DNA from: an uncultured Zoogloea sp.
GTDB lineage: Bacteria > Pseudomonadota > Gammaproteobacteria > Burkholderiales > Rhodocyclaceae
Assembly (NCBI GenBank): GCA_937967645.1
Contig: CALBTT010000228.1
Span: 28,499 to 92,498, forward strand
Reading direction: 5' to 3'
DNA length: 64,000 nucleotides
Numbering within the stretch: position 1 is the stretch's first letter; each line of letters starts with the position of its first letter. Under the pieces are notes generated by a model. That model was not told the DNA's origin, did not search any database, and was given only the letters and a program-made list of their open reading frames with translations. Position numbers and translations under genes: made by a program. Positions 24,009-32,595 of the stretch are shown here, one piece after another.

Positions 24009-26207
24009 TCAGTAATCGGCGCGCAGCGGCGCGGCCGGGTCGTAGGGCTTGATGCCGGCGCGGATCATCGCCGGGGAAATGCCCAGGGCCCAGGCACCGG
24101 CTACCGCCGCCAGCAGGTTGGACAGCACGCCCGGCTCGGCATCTGCGCCGTTGGCGAGCATCACCACTTCGCTGGTGGCGGCCAGGACTTCCTCGCTCTC
24201 GCCGGTGGCCAGGATCAGCTTGCCATCGCGGGCATACACCGTGCGCTTGCCGCCGGCACGGGCCTCGGCGATCGCGGCGGCGGCGGAGTCCACCGCGTAG
24301 AAGATCACCTCGCCGTCGGACAGCGGCGCCATCTCGACCACCGCCGGATCTTCAGCGTTGAGCACCGCGGCGCCGTAGGACAGCACCAGATCCACCTGGG
24401 TGCGGAACACGTTCCAGACCTTCTCGGGGCTGTCGATGTAGAACTCGCCGTAATGCAGCTCCGGATCCACATTGGTCACCACGCCGACCAGGCAGCGGTC
24501 GTACACCGTGCCATCGGCCAGGATGCTACGGCAGCCGTTCTCGAAGACGGCAGCCTCGACGGAGCGGTTCATCAGCACCCGTTCGGCGGCATCCCAGTTG
24601 GTGCCCTCGGCGGTCTCGACCTGACGGCCGTCCAGGAACACGCCCTGGCTGCTGGCCAGCCCGGTGTACTGGCCGGAGATGCGCAGGAGGTGGGCGATCA
24701 GGCGCGCCACCGGGGTCTTGCCACGGCTGCCGGTCACACCGACCACCGGGATCCGGGCGTCCTCGTCCTTCTCGAACAGGTGATCGACGATGGCCTCGCC
24801 CACCGGGCGCGGCTGACCGACCCCCGGCTTGATGTGCATCAGCAGGCCAGGCCCGGCATTGACTTCGACAATGGCGCCCTGCTGCACGTCCAGCGGCTTG
24901 GAGATGTCTTCGCAGACCAGATCCACGCCGGCAATGTCGAGGCCGACGATGCGCGCCGCCAGGCAGGCTAGCTCGGCGGTGTCCGGATGGACTTCATCCG
25001 TCACGTCGAAGGCCATGTTGCTGGTGCGGACGATCATCACCTCCTGGCCGACGGGCGGCACCGATGCGCCGGTGAAGCCCTGGCGGGCCACCTCCATCTG
25101 GGCGGCGGGGTAACGGTCGAGCTTGATCAGGTAGAGGGGGAATTCATGTTCCACGCCACGCCGCGGATCGGAGTTGATCTGGGTCTCGATCAGTTCGTCG
25201 ATGGTGTGCTCGCCGTCGCCGACCACGGACACCATATCGCCCTTATTGGCCGCCACCATCTTGCCGCCCACCACCAGCAGGCGATGTTCGGCGCCGCGGA
25301 TGAAGCGCTCGACGATGACCTCCGAGCCTTCGGCGGCCGACAGCGGATACAACTCGCGGATCTCGTCGGCACTGCGCACGTTGGTGAACACACCGCGAGC
25401 ATGGTTGCCGTCGCTGGGCTTGATCACCACCGGGAAGCCGATGTCCTCGGCGGCCTCGATGGCATCTTCGACGCCGTTGACGATGCGGCCTTCGGGGATC
25501 GGCACGCCGCAGGATTCGAGCAGGGTCTTGGTGAGGTCCTTCTCCCGCGAGATGCTCTCGGCGATGGCCGGCGTGCGGTCGGTCTCGGCAGTCCAGATGC
25601 GGCGCTGACGCGCCCCGTAGCCCAGCTGCACGAGGTTGCCCTCGGCCAGCAGCCGGATGAAGGGAATACGCCGGCTCTTGTCGGCCGCCGCCTCGACGAT
25701 GCAGCGAGTGCTCGGGCCGAGCATGTGGGTGTCCACCAGGTCGCGCAGGCGCGCCACCGCGGCATCCACGTCATACGGGCGGCCCTCGATGGCCGCCATC
25801 AGCAGGTCGTGGCCCATGTTGAGGGCCGCCATCGACACGTCCTTCTGCCAGGCGCGGATGACCACTTTGTAGACACCGCGCAGGGAAGTCTCCCGGGCCT
25901 TGCCGAAACCGCCGGTCATCCCGGCCAGGTTCTGCAGCTCCAGGGTGACGTGCTCGAGGATGTGGCCGGGCCAGGTACCGTCCCGCAGGCGCTGCAGGAA
26001 ACCGCCCCGCTCGCCGATGCTGCAGCGATGCTCGATCAGGGTCGGCAGCATCGCGGTCAAGCGCTCGTAAAACCCGGGAATGACGTTGGACGGACAGTCC
26101 TCCAGGTCGTGGATGTCGACCCAGGCTTCAAGGACGGAACGGTAAGTCCAGATGTTCGGTCCCCGCAGATGGAGCACGTTGAGGAATTCGATCGTTTTGT
26201 TGGTCAT
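24009..26207 (-). CDS. Second cyanophycin synthetase-like protein (CphA', 732 aa)
   Basis: It resembles CphA over its length: N-terminal LHLRGPNIWTYRSVLEAWVD, an ATP-grasp domain (VVIKPSDGNHARGV at about residues 255-270) and a Mur-ligase-like domain with a changed P-loop, GSRGKTP at 493-499. The C-terminal part is about 125 residues shorter than in the neighbouring CphA. Shorter paralogues are commonly encoded beside cphA in proteobacteria; in cyanobacteria CphA2 joins aspartate-arginine dipeptides. Whether this one is a dipeptide-using CphA2 or a helper is not shown by sequence. It is the promoter-proximal gene of the pair. Confidence 0.85.
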   Translation of the reverse strand: MTNKTIEFLNVLHLRGPNIWTYRSVLEAWVDIHDLEDCPSNVIPGFYERLTAMLPTLIEHRCSIGERGGFLQRLRDGTWPGHILEHVTLELQNLAGMTGGFGKARETSLRGVYKVVIRAWQKDVSMAALNMGHDLLMAAIEGRPYDVDAAVARLRDLVDTHMLGPSTRCIVEAAADKSRRIPFIRLLAEGNLVQLGYGARQRRIWTAETDRTPAIAESISREKDLTKTLLESCGVPIPEGRIVNGVEDAIEAAEDIGFPVVIKPSDGNHARGVFTNVRSADEIRELYPLSAAEGSEVIVERFIRGAEHRLLVVGGKMVAANKGDMVSVVGDGEHTIDELIETQINSDPRRGVEHEFPLYLIKLDRYPAAQMEVARQGFTGASVPPVGQEVMIVRTSNMAFDVTDEVHPDTAELACLAARIVGLDIAGVDLVCEDISKPLDVQQGAIVEVNAGPGLLMHIKPGVGQPRPVGEAIVDHLFEKDEDARIPVVGVTGSRGKTPVARLIAHLLRISGQYTGLASSQGVFLDGRQVETAEGTNWDAAERVLMNRSVEAAVFENGCRSILADGTVYDRCLVGVVTNVDPELHYGEFYIDSPEKVWNVFRTQVDLVLSYGAAVLNAEDPAVVEMAPLSDGEVIFYAVDSAAAAIAEARAGGKRTVYARDGKLILATGESEEVLAATSEVVMLANGADAEPGVLSNLLAAVAGAWALGISPAMIRAGIKPYDPAAPLRADY

Positions 26208-26432
26208 GGACGAGGCTATTGAAAGGACGGGCTGGATAGCGGCACGGTGCGGAAAAAGCTGAACATCCCCTTAACGCGGCAAGGCCTGTTTGGATTACCG
26301 CTGTAAAGAATATACACAACCTGACCATACTGCCTGCCACCGGGTGTATACGCGCCTGTAACGAGTCAGTAAACTTCGATCGCAATTTTGCCCCACGCCG
26401 GCCCTTTTCTGTGGCCTTATCGCGTCCCCGAG
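26208..26432. promoter_or_regulatory. Divergent promoter region of the cyanophycin locus
   Basis: This 225-base gap separates the synthetase pair (leftward) from the ABC transporter gene (rightward). TATACAC at 26311-26317 and GTGTATA at 26344-26350 form an inverted repeat with a 26-base spacer, a spacing of arms about three helical turns apart. It is the most AT-rich part of the gap and a candidate operator controlling both directions. Confidence 0.4.
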
Positions 26433-28760
26433 ATGAATTCCCAATTGAATTCCCAATCCGCGCCTCTGCCTTCCGCCTATTCCGACTACCTCGGCCCGGC
26501 TGTCCCCGATACCTGGCGGGCCCGGCTTGACCCCGCCCTCGCGCCCGACGAGAAGGTGCTCGCCAGCCTCGCGCTGGACCTGGACAGCCAGCTTCACTTC
26601 CGCAACGGCCTGGTGGCGTTGACCAGCACGCGCCTGATGGCCTGGTCCGAGACCAGCGAGGCCTGGCAATCCTGGCCCTTCCGCGACGGCCTGACCCTGC
26701 GCCACAAGGATCACGCGGGCGTGGCCAGCCTGGACCTGGTGGACGCCGATGGCAAGCTGGCCGGCTGGCGCTTCACGCTGGCCCAGGACCCGGCCGCCCG
26801 CAACCTGGCCGACCGTTTCAAGGCGCAGCTCGAGTGCGTGCTGGCCGGCCGCCAGCCGCAGCCGCCGGAGCCGCTCACCTGCCCCACCTGCGACGCGCCG
26901 CTTCCTCCGGGCACCGACGAATGCCCGACCTGTGCGCGGGAGATCCACACTCCGCCCTCCACCTGGACCCTCTTCCGACTGTGGCGCTTCGCCCAACCCT
27001 ACAAGAAGCAGCTGCTCGCCGGCTTCATCCTGACCCTGGTGTCCACAGCCGCCACTCTGGTACCGCCCTACCTCACCATGCCGCTGATGGACGAGGTGCT
27101 GATCCCCTTCCAGAACGGCCAGCCCATCGACACGATCAAGGTCATGACCCTGCTGGGCGGCCTGCTGGTAGCCGCCGTGTTTGCCTGGGGCCTGGGCTGG
27201 GCCAAGACCTTCATCCTGGCCCTGGTCAGCGAGCGCATCGGCGCCGACCTGCGCACCACCACCTATGAGCATCTGCAGGGCTTGTCCCTGGAATACTTCG
27301 GCGGCAAGCGCACCGGCGACCTGATGTCACGGATCGGGGCCGAGACCGACCGGATCTGCCTGTTCCTGTCGATGAACCTTCTCGACTTCGCCACCGACGT
27401 GCTGATGATCACCATGACCGCGGTGATCCTGGTGTCGATCAATCCGTGGCTGGCCCTCGTCACCCTGGTCCCGCTGCCCTTCATCGCCTGGCTCATCCAT
27501 ACCGTGCGCGACAAGCTGCGCTACGGCTTCGAGCAGGTGGACCGGGTGTGGTCGGAAGTCACCAGCGTGCTGGCTGACACCATCCCCGGCATCCGGGTGG
27601 TCAAGGCCTTCGCCCAGGAGAAGCGCGAGGTGGCGCGCTTCCGCGAAGCCAACGCCCGCAACCTGGCGGTGAACGACCGGGTCAACAAGGTGTGGTCGGT
27701 GTTTTCTCCCACCGTCACGCTGATGACCGAGATCGGCCTGCTGATCGTGTGGGGCTTCGGCATCTGGCTGGTGTCCAAGAACGACGTCACCGTCGGTACC
27801 CTGGCCGCCTTCATCGCCTACATCTCGCGCTTCTACACCCGCCTCGACTCCATGAGCCGGATCGTCTCGGTGACCCAGAAGGCGGCCGCCGGTGCCAAGC
27901 GCATCTTCGACATCCTCGACCACGTCTCCAGCGTGCCCGACCCGGCCACCCCCCAGCACCTGCCCAAGGTCACCGGTGCCATCGAGGTCAAGCGGGTGGG
28001 CTTCCGCTATGGCAACCGCACCATCCTGCGCGGCGTGGACCTGAACATCGCGCCGGGCGAGATGATCGGCCTGGTCGGCCACTCCGGCTCGGGCAAGAGC
28101 ACCCTGGTCAACCTGATCTGTCGTTTCTACGACGTCACCGACGGTTCGATCCGCATCGAAGGCATGGACATCCGCTCGGTGCCGGTGTCGGAGTACCGCC
28201 GCAACATCGGCCTGGTGCTGCAGGAGCCCTTCCTGTTCTTCGGCACCATCGCCGAGAACATTGCCTACGGCAAGCCGGATGCCACCCGCGACGAGATCAT
28301 CGCCGCCGCCCGGGCTGCCCACGCCCACGACTTCATCCTGCGCCTGCCCCAGGGCTACGACTCCCTGGTCGGCGAGCGCGGCCAGGCCCTGTCGGGCGGC
28401 GAGCGCCAGCGCATCTCCATCGCCCGCGCCCTGCTCATCGACCCACGCATCCTGATCCTCGACGAGGCCACCTCGGCGGTGGATACCGAGACCGAGATGG
28501 AGATCCAGGCGGCCCTCGAGAACCTCATCCGCGGCCGCACCACCATCGCCATCGCCCACCGCCTGTCCACCCTGCGCAAGGCCGACCGGCTGGTGGTGCT
28601 CGACCGGGGCCAGATCGTCGAGATCGGCAACCACGACACCCTGATGGAAAAACAGGGCGCCTACTTCCGCCTGTATGAAGCCCAGACCCGGAAGCTGGAC
28701 GACGACGCCATCGGTGGCGAACCCCGCGCGCCCCAGCACCGCGAACATGCACCCGCCTGA
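26433..28760 (+). CDS. Cyanophycin-linked ABC transporter (fused membrane and ATPase domains, 775 aa)
   Basis: A half-size exporter-type ABC protein with an extra N-terminal soluble region. Residues 1-145 look like a PH-like or GRAM-like beta domain (ALTSTRLMAWSE), followed by a zinc ribbon with C150, C153, C164 and C167. Six membrane helices span about 180-480, then the ATPase with Walker A GHSGSGKST (549-557), signature LSGGERQ (about 653) and Walker B ILILDEATSAVD. It resembles MsbA/MdlB in its core. Such proteins are known beside cphA in proteobacteria. The substrate is unknown. The ATG at 26433 lacks a strong ribosome-binding site. Confidence 0.85.
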   Translation: MNSQLNSQSAPLPSAYSDYLGPAVPDTWRARLDPALAPDEKVLASLALDLDSQLHFRNGLVALTSTRLMAWSETSEAWQSWPFRDGLTLRHKDHAGVASLDLVDADGKLAGWRFTLAQDPAARNLADRFKAQLECVLAGRQPQPPEPLTCPTCDAPLPPGTDECPTCAREIHTPPSTWTLFRLWRFAQPYKKQLLAGFILTLVSTAATLVPPYLTMPLMDEVLIPFQNGQPIDTIKVMTLLGGLLVAAVFAWGLGWAKTFILALVSERIGADLRTTTYEHLQGLSLEYFGGKRTGDLMSRIGAETDRICLFLSMNLLDFATDVLMITMTAVILVSINPWLALVTLVPLPFIAWLIHTVRDKLRYGFEQVDRVWSEVTSVLADTIPGIRVVKAFAQEKREVARFREANARNLAVNDRVNKVWSVFSPTVTLMTEIGLLIVWGFGIWLVSKNDVTVGTLAAFIAYISRFYTRLDSMSRIVSVTQKAAAGAKRIFDILDHVSSVPDPATPQHLPKVTGAIEVKRVGFRYGNRTILRGVDLNIAPGEMIGLVGHSGSGKSTLVNLICRFYDVTDGSIRIEGMDIRSVPVSEYRRNIGLVLQEPFLFFGTIAENIAYGKPDATRDEIIAAARAAHAHDFILRLPQGYDSLVGERGQALSGGERQRISIARALLIDPRILILDEATSAVDTETEMEIQAALENLIRGRTTIAIAHRLSTLRKADRLVVLDRGQIVEIGNHDTLMEKQGAYFRLYEAQTRKLDDDAIGGEPRAPQHREHAPA

Positions 28761-28770
28761 AGATCACGCC

Positions 28771-29238
28771 ATGTCCCAGCAGAACCTGCCCCTCAGCCGC
28801 AACAGCTTCGGCCACCTCATGTTCACCGACGGCGATGGCAAGGCCCACCTGGTCACCCCGGTGCGGGCCTTTCCCATCGCCGCCCCCGCCGAGAACATCG
28901 GCCTGATCAACACCGATGGCGAGGAGGTGGCCTGGATCGAACGCCTGGCCGATCTGGCCGACGCCCCCCGGCGCCTGCTCGAAGAAGAAATGGCCAGCCG
29001 GGAGTTCATCCCGGTGATCCAGCGCATCCACCGGGTCTCCAGCTTCGCCTGCCCCAGCACCTGGGAGATCGAGACCGACCGGGGCACCACCAGCATGGTC
29101 CTGAAAGGCGAGGAGGACATCCGCCGCCTCACCAGCCCGGCCCTGATGATCGCCGACAGCCGCGGCATCAACTTCCTGATCCGGGACCGTTACGCATTGG
29201 ACGCACACAGCAAGCGCCTGCTCGACCGCTTCCTGTAA
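28771..29238 (+). CDS. DUF1854 protein of the cyanophycin locus (155 aa)
   Basis: A small soluble protein with no signal peptide or membrane helix. It starts LPLSRNSFGHLMFTDGDG and carries HLVTPVRAFPI, GEEVAWIERL and a C-terminal GINFLIRDRYALD, which I recognise as DUF1854, a family repeatedly encoded next to this type of ABC transporter and cphA. It follows the transporter gene by 10 bases, so the two are co-expressed and probably act together. The biochemical role is unknown. Confidence 0.8.
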   Translation: MSQQNLPLSRNSFGHLMFTDGDGKAHLVTPVRAFPIAAPAENIGLINTDGEEVAWIERLADLADAPRRLLEEEMASREFIPVIQRIHRVSSFACPSTWEIETDRGTTSMVLKGEEDIRRLTSPALMIADSRGINFLIRDRYALDAHSKRLLDRFL

Positions 29239-29245
29239 CTCAGGC

Positions 29246-29268
29246 GGTCCCCCTGCGACGGGGGGACC
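29246..29268. terminator. GC hairpin between convergent DUF1854 and Gly-rich protein genes
   Basis: GGTCCCCC (29246-29253) pairs with GGGGGACC (29261-29268). No T run follows on either strand, so it is a probable but weak bidirectional transcript end. Confidence 0.5.
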
Positions 29269-29285
29269 CGTCGCCCACCACCGGC

Positions 29286-30083
29286 TCAGTCTCCGCCGCC
29301 GCAGCCGCCTCCACAGCCGCTGCCGCCATCTCCCCCACCATCACCGCCAGTGCCGCCGTCGCCGCCGTCGCCCCCCGCGTCGGAATCCCCGGCACACCCG
29401 CCCCCCGACCCACCACAGCCGATGTCGGTGGCGCAATAGGCGTCGCCCGTACGGGTGCCGTCCGGCCCCATGCAGTTCAGGGCGTAACGGAAGCCATCGG
29501 GGATCAGTAACAGTCCGTCGAGGGCGAACAGCGTGGGAAGGCGCGCCGGCTTGCGCGGGTCGATGCCCTCCAGGCGGCAGGCCTGCAGCCAGGTACGCCG
29601 GAGGCCACTGCGGGCGGCAGTCGGCATGGCCATGTATTCGGCCGGCGTGTGGTCCAGGAAGCGCCCGAGGCCCTGCCGGCAAAACAGCCGGTAACCCTTG
29701 GTGAACAGGATGAACTCATGCCAGGCCACATCCACCGCCTGGCTCGGCATCGACACCATGCGCCCCTGGGCGGCCAGCGCCACGCGGAAGAAGTTGCGCA
29801 ACTCCCGGATGACCATCTCCGCCTGCGCCTCACTGAGGTGAGGGTAGTGCTCTCTCACCTTGCGCGCCAGCCCCGGCGGAAAACGGAACCGGGCCAGGAA
29901 GCGGGCCCGGGCACCCTGGCGCCGACTGCGCCAGACCAGCCCCAAGAGGATCAGGGCACTGCCGCCCAGCAGCAGACGCGGAATCCACGGGCTGGCCTCC
30001 GGCTGAGCATGGATGAAGAACGCAAGTCCGACCGCTCCCAACAAGGCGACCGCCAGGCGCCGCCTGCCACTCACACCGCTCAT
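29286..30083 (-). CDS. GRDP-like membrane protein with Gly/Cys-rich tail (about 265 aa)
   Basis: Two N-terminal hydrophobic segments (about residues 8-25 and 33-50) are followed by a soluble domain (70-190) with QAVDVAWHEFILFTKGY and LRRTWLQACRLEG, resembling glycine-rich-domain (GRDP-like) proteins. The last 55 residues are almost only Gly with Cys, Ser, Asp and Ala (ending CGGGCGGGD). The tail contains six or more Cys. The function is not known. The ATG at 30083 has GGGAGGGG close by; an ATG at 30095 would add four residues. It converges with the cyanophycin genes. Confidence 0.6.
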   Translation of the reverse strand: MSGVSGRRRLAVALLGAVGLAFFIHAQPEASPWIPRLLLGGSALILLGLVWRSRRQGARARFLARFRFPPGLARKVREHYPHLSEAQAEMVIRELRNFFRVALAAQGRMVSMPSQAVDVAWHEFILFTKGYRLFCRQGLGRFLDHTPAEYMAMPTAARSGLRRTWLQACRLEGIDPRKPARLPTLFALDGLLLIPDGFRYALNCMGPDGTRTGDAYCATDIGCGGSGGGCAGDSDAGGDGGDGGTGGDGGGDGGSGCGGGCGGGD

Positions 30084-30142
30084 CACCCCTCCCATGGCGC
30101 TGGATATCAGGACGGCATTCTACCCGGGGCCAGCAAGCGTGC

Positions 30143-30166
30143 CCTCGCGAGCGCCTCGGCGCGAGG
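30143..30166. repeat. Hairpin upstream of the Mpo1-like gene
   Basis: CCTCGCG (30143-30149) and CGCGAGG (30160-30166) form a 7-bp stem. It lies in the 184-base gap between two divergently oriented genes and may be part of a leader or an operator. Confidence 0.3.
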
Positions 30167-30267
30167 CCCGCATGCCATCACAGCGCCTTAACATTTCCGC
30201 AGCCGCCCGGTAACGCGCGCTTCTTAGTCTTGCCTTGAAGGCCATTTCGCCGAATCGAGGAGACTTC

Positions 30268-30861
30268 ATGAAGGACTTTCTGCGTGCACTGGAACTCCAG
30301 CGCTGGGACGACCACCGCTTCTACCACCACAGCCGGGTCAACCAGACCCTGCACTTCATCAGCGCGGTGAGCTTCCTCATCGCCTACTCCCTGGTCTTCG
30401 TCGAGCCCGTCAAGGCAGCGCTGATCGGCTGGCTGGTGTCGATGGTGACCCGCCAGTCCGGCCATTTCTTCTTCGAGCCCCTGGGCTTCGATGAGGAAAA
30501 CCAGGTCAGCAACGAATACAAGGAGGCCGTGAAGGTCGGCTACAACCTGCAACGCAAGGTCGTGCTGCTCAGCATCTGGGCCTTCATCCCGGTCGCCCTG
30601 TGGATCAACCCGACCTTCTTCGGGCTGTTCGAGGCACACCGCGAGATCGACGGCTTCATCGACCACCTGGGCATCCTGTGGCTGGCCCTGGGCGTCGCTG
30701 GCCTGCTCTTCCGCACCGTGCACCTGTTCTTCATCCGCGACGTGCAGACCGGGCTGGTCTGGCTGACCAAGATCCTCACCGACCCGTACCACGACATCAA
30801 GCTGTACCACAAGGCGCCGCTGCACCTGCTGCGCGACCTGCGCGCCCGCCAGGCCGTCTGA
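30268..30861 (+). CDS. His-rich membrane protein, Mpo1/DUF962-like (197 aa)
   Basis: A protein with about four membrane helices (near residues 30-48, 50-66, 100-115 and 132-152) and clustered His: YHHSRVNQTLHF (19-30), SGHFFFEP (about 64-71) and YHDIKLYHKAPLH near the C terminus. The pattern of a YH-N-H motif followed by a GH-E motif recalls the YGL010w/Mpo1 family, iron-dependent oxygenases acting on 2-hydroxy fatty acids in yeast. The match is by motif only and could be wrong. GAGGAG precedes the ATG. A strong terminator follows. Confidence 0.55.
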   Translation: MKDFLRALELQRWDDHRFYHHSRVNQTLHFISAVSFLIAYSLVFVEPVKAALIGWLVSMVTRQSGHFFFEPLGFDEENQVSNEYKEAVKVGYNLQRKVVLLSIWAFIPVALWINPTFFGLFEAHREIDGFIDHLGILWLALGVAGLLFRTVHLFFIRDVQTGLVWLTKILTDPYHDIKLYHKAPLHLLRDLRARQAV

Positions 30862-30868
30862 GCCGCCA

Positions 30869-30905
30869 TCCGCCGCTCCACCCCCTGCCGGGGCGGAGCG
30901 GCGTT
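30869..30905 (+). terminator. Rho-independent terminator after the Mpo1-like gene
   Basis: CGCCGCTCC (30869-30877) pairs with GGAGCGGCG (30893-30901), with inner CCCC/GGGG pairing, and TTTT follows at 30902-30905. Confidence 0.8.
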
Positions 30906-30912
30906 TTCACGT

Positions 30913-32556
30913 CTACTTCCCCGAAAAGCGATGGCGCACCATCTCCTTGAGAATCCGCCGGCGGATGCCCTTGTCGGTCAGCTGGCCGTCATGCCACCAC
31001 CAGCCGTCCGCCTCCATCTGCCGGGCTGCGGCGACGAAGCGGTCGGCCACCGCCTCGAACTCCGCATCCCCGTAATTCAGGCTGAAGATGAAGCGGCCGG
31101 TCCCCACCCAGCTGAGGGCCAGCCCCTCGAGGCGCAGGTAATACTGCAGCATCCAGTTGTAACGGCTGGGGCGGGTGTACAACACCGTCCAGATCGTCGA
31201 CAGGTTGGCCACCTGCACCGGCAGCCTGTCGGCCGCCAGCCGCGCGTTGAGCCGCGCCGCGCGGGCATTCCAGATGTCGTCCAGACCCTGGTAAAGGGCC
31301 TGGACCTCGGGGGTGTCGAGGCGCTCGAGGAATTCTGCCATCGCCCCCATCACGTGAGGGTGGGAGTTGAAGGTGCCGCGGGCAAAGCAGATGTCCGCCG
31401 GACGGTCGTCCCGGTAGCGGCGCATCAGGTCGGCGCGGCCGCACACCACGCCCACCGGCAGCCCGCCGCCCAGGGTCTTGCCATAGGTCACCATGTCGGC
31501 CTTGACCCCGAAGTACTCCTGGGCGCCCCCCGGCGCCAGCCGGAAGCCCATGAAGACCTCGTCGAAGATCAGCGGGATCCCCCGCTCGGTGCACACCTCA
31601 CGGAGCGCCTTCAGCCAGGCGGTGTAGGCCGCCCGGTCGAAACCGGCGCGACGACTGCTGTCCACCAGGGACGAATCCCCCGGCGCGGAGCCGTTGGGGT
31701 GGAGCGCCTGCAGCGGGTTGATCAGCACGCAGGCGATGTCCTTGCGCCGGCGCAGCACCCGCAGCGCATCCGGGTGCATGTCCTTCAGGGTGTAGGTCTG
31801 CTCCGCCGCCACCGGGTTGCCGACCCCGGGCTGCACATCGCCCCACCAGCCATGGTAGGCGCCGCAGAAGCGCACCAGATGGGTCCGCCGGGTGTGATAG
31901 CGGGCCAGACGCACGGCCTGCATCACCGCCTCGGTGCCCGACATGTGGAAGGACACTTCGTCCAGTCCCGAAATGGCCTTCAGGCGCTCGACGTTGTAGG
32001 CCAGCAGCGGATGGTAGGCCCCCAGCACCGGGCCCAGCGCCTCGACGCGCGCGCTGCCGCGGGCCATGCACGACTTGTAGAAGTCGTAGCCGAACACATT
32101 GACGCCGTAGGAGCCGGTAAGGTCGTAGAGCACGTTGCCGTCCAGGTCGGTGACCGTGACGCCCTGCGAAGAGGCCACGAAGGCGCCCGCCTGCAGATGC
32201 GTGCGCACCATGCGGCTGTACTGGAAGGGCACCCGGTAGGCGCCGGTGAATTGCAGATCCGACACCCCGTCACGAACCACCGCCGTCTGCGCCGCGCTGT
32301 GCGCAAAGCGCGCCCGGTAAGCATCGGCCAGACGGAAGAAGCCCGCGCGGCGACTTGCCACCACCTCGGGCGGGGCGTCATCGGAACAGAAGAAGCCCGT
32401 CTCGTCGTACTCGTAGAACGGCAGCAACCGGGCCACCCGGCGGGACATCTTCGAGTGCCCCGCCAGCGAAGGGTGTTTGCCCTTCGACAGTTCCAGCCGG
32501 CGCTTCGCTTTCAACACCAGGGCCGGTAAGGCCATCACCCCCAGCCCGGCCAACAT
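30913..32556 (-). CDS. Class III PLP-dependent aminotransferase, GSA-aminomutase-like (about 547 aa)
   Basis: The fold-type I core resembles glutamate-1-semialdehyde aminomutase and other class III aminotransferases: the SGTEAV cofactor-phosphate motif, FDEVFMGFR with the pyridine-binding Asp (about residue 332), and the Schiff-base Lys in TYGKTLGGGLP (about residue 360). About 100 extra N-terminal residues with a short hydrophobic segment suggest membrane association. It is too long for HemL and lacks a haem-gene context. The start is uncertain: ATG 32556 is used here, but GTG at 32571 or 32586 is possible. Substrate unknown. Confidence 0.8.
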   Translation of the reverse strand: MLAGLGVMALPALVLKAKRRLELSKGKHPSLAGHSKMSRRVARLLPFYEYDETGFFCSDDAPPEVVASRRAGFFRLADAYRARFAHSAAQTAVVRDGVSDLQFTGAYRVPFQYSRMVRTHLQAGAFVASSQGVTVTDLDGNVLYDLTGSYGVNVFGYDFYKSCMARGSARVEALGPVLGAYHPLLAYNVERLKAISGLDEVSFHMSGTEAVMQAVRLARYHTRRTHLVRFCGAYHGWWGDVQPGVGNPVAAEQTYTLKDMHPDALRVLRRRKDIACVLINPLQALHPNGSAPGDSSLVDSSRRAGFDRAAYTAWLKALREVCTERGIPLIFDEVFMGFRLAPGGAQEYFGVKADMVTYGKTLGGGLPVGVVCGRADLMRRYRDDRPADICFARGTFNSHPHVMGAMAEFLERLDTPEVQALYQGLDDIWNARAARLNARLAADRLPVQVANLSTIWTVLYTRPSRYNWMLQYYLRLEGLALSWVGTGRFIFSLNYGDAEFEAVADRFVAAARQMEADGWWWHDGQLTDKGIRRRILKEMVRHRFSGK

Positions 32557-32595
32557 CCATGCATCTTCCACGCCTGTGCTCTCCACAACTGAAAG

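Noticed and set aside
27327..28748. Minus-strand frame of 473 codons opposite the ABC transporter gene.
   Set aside because: No motifs, and the opposite strand has Walker A, signature and Walker B motifs.
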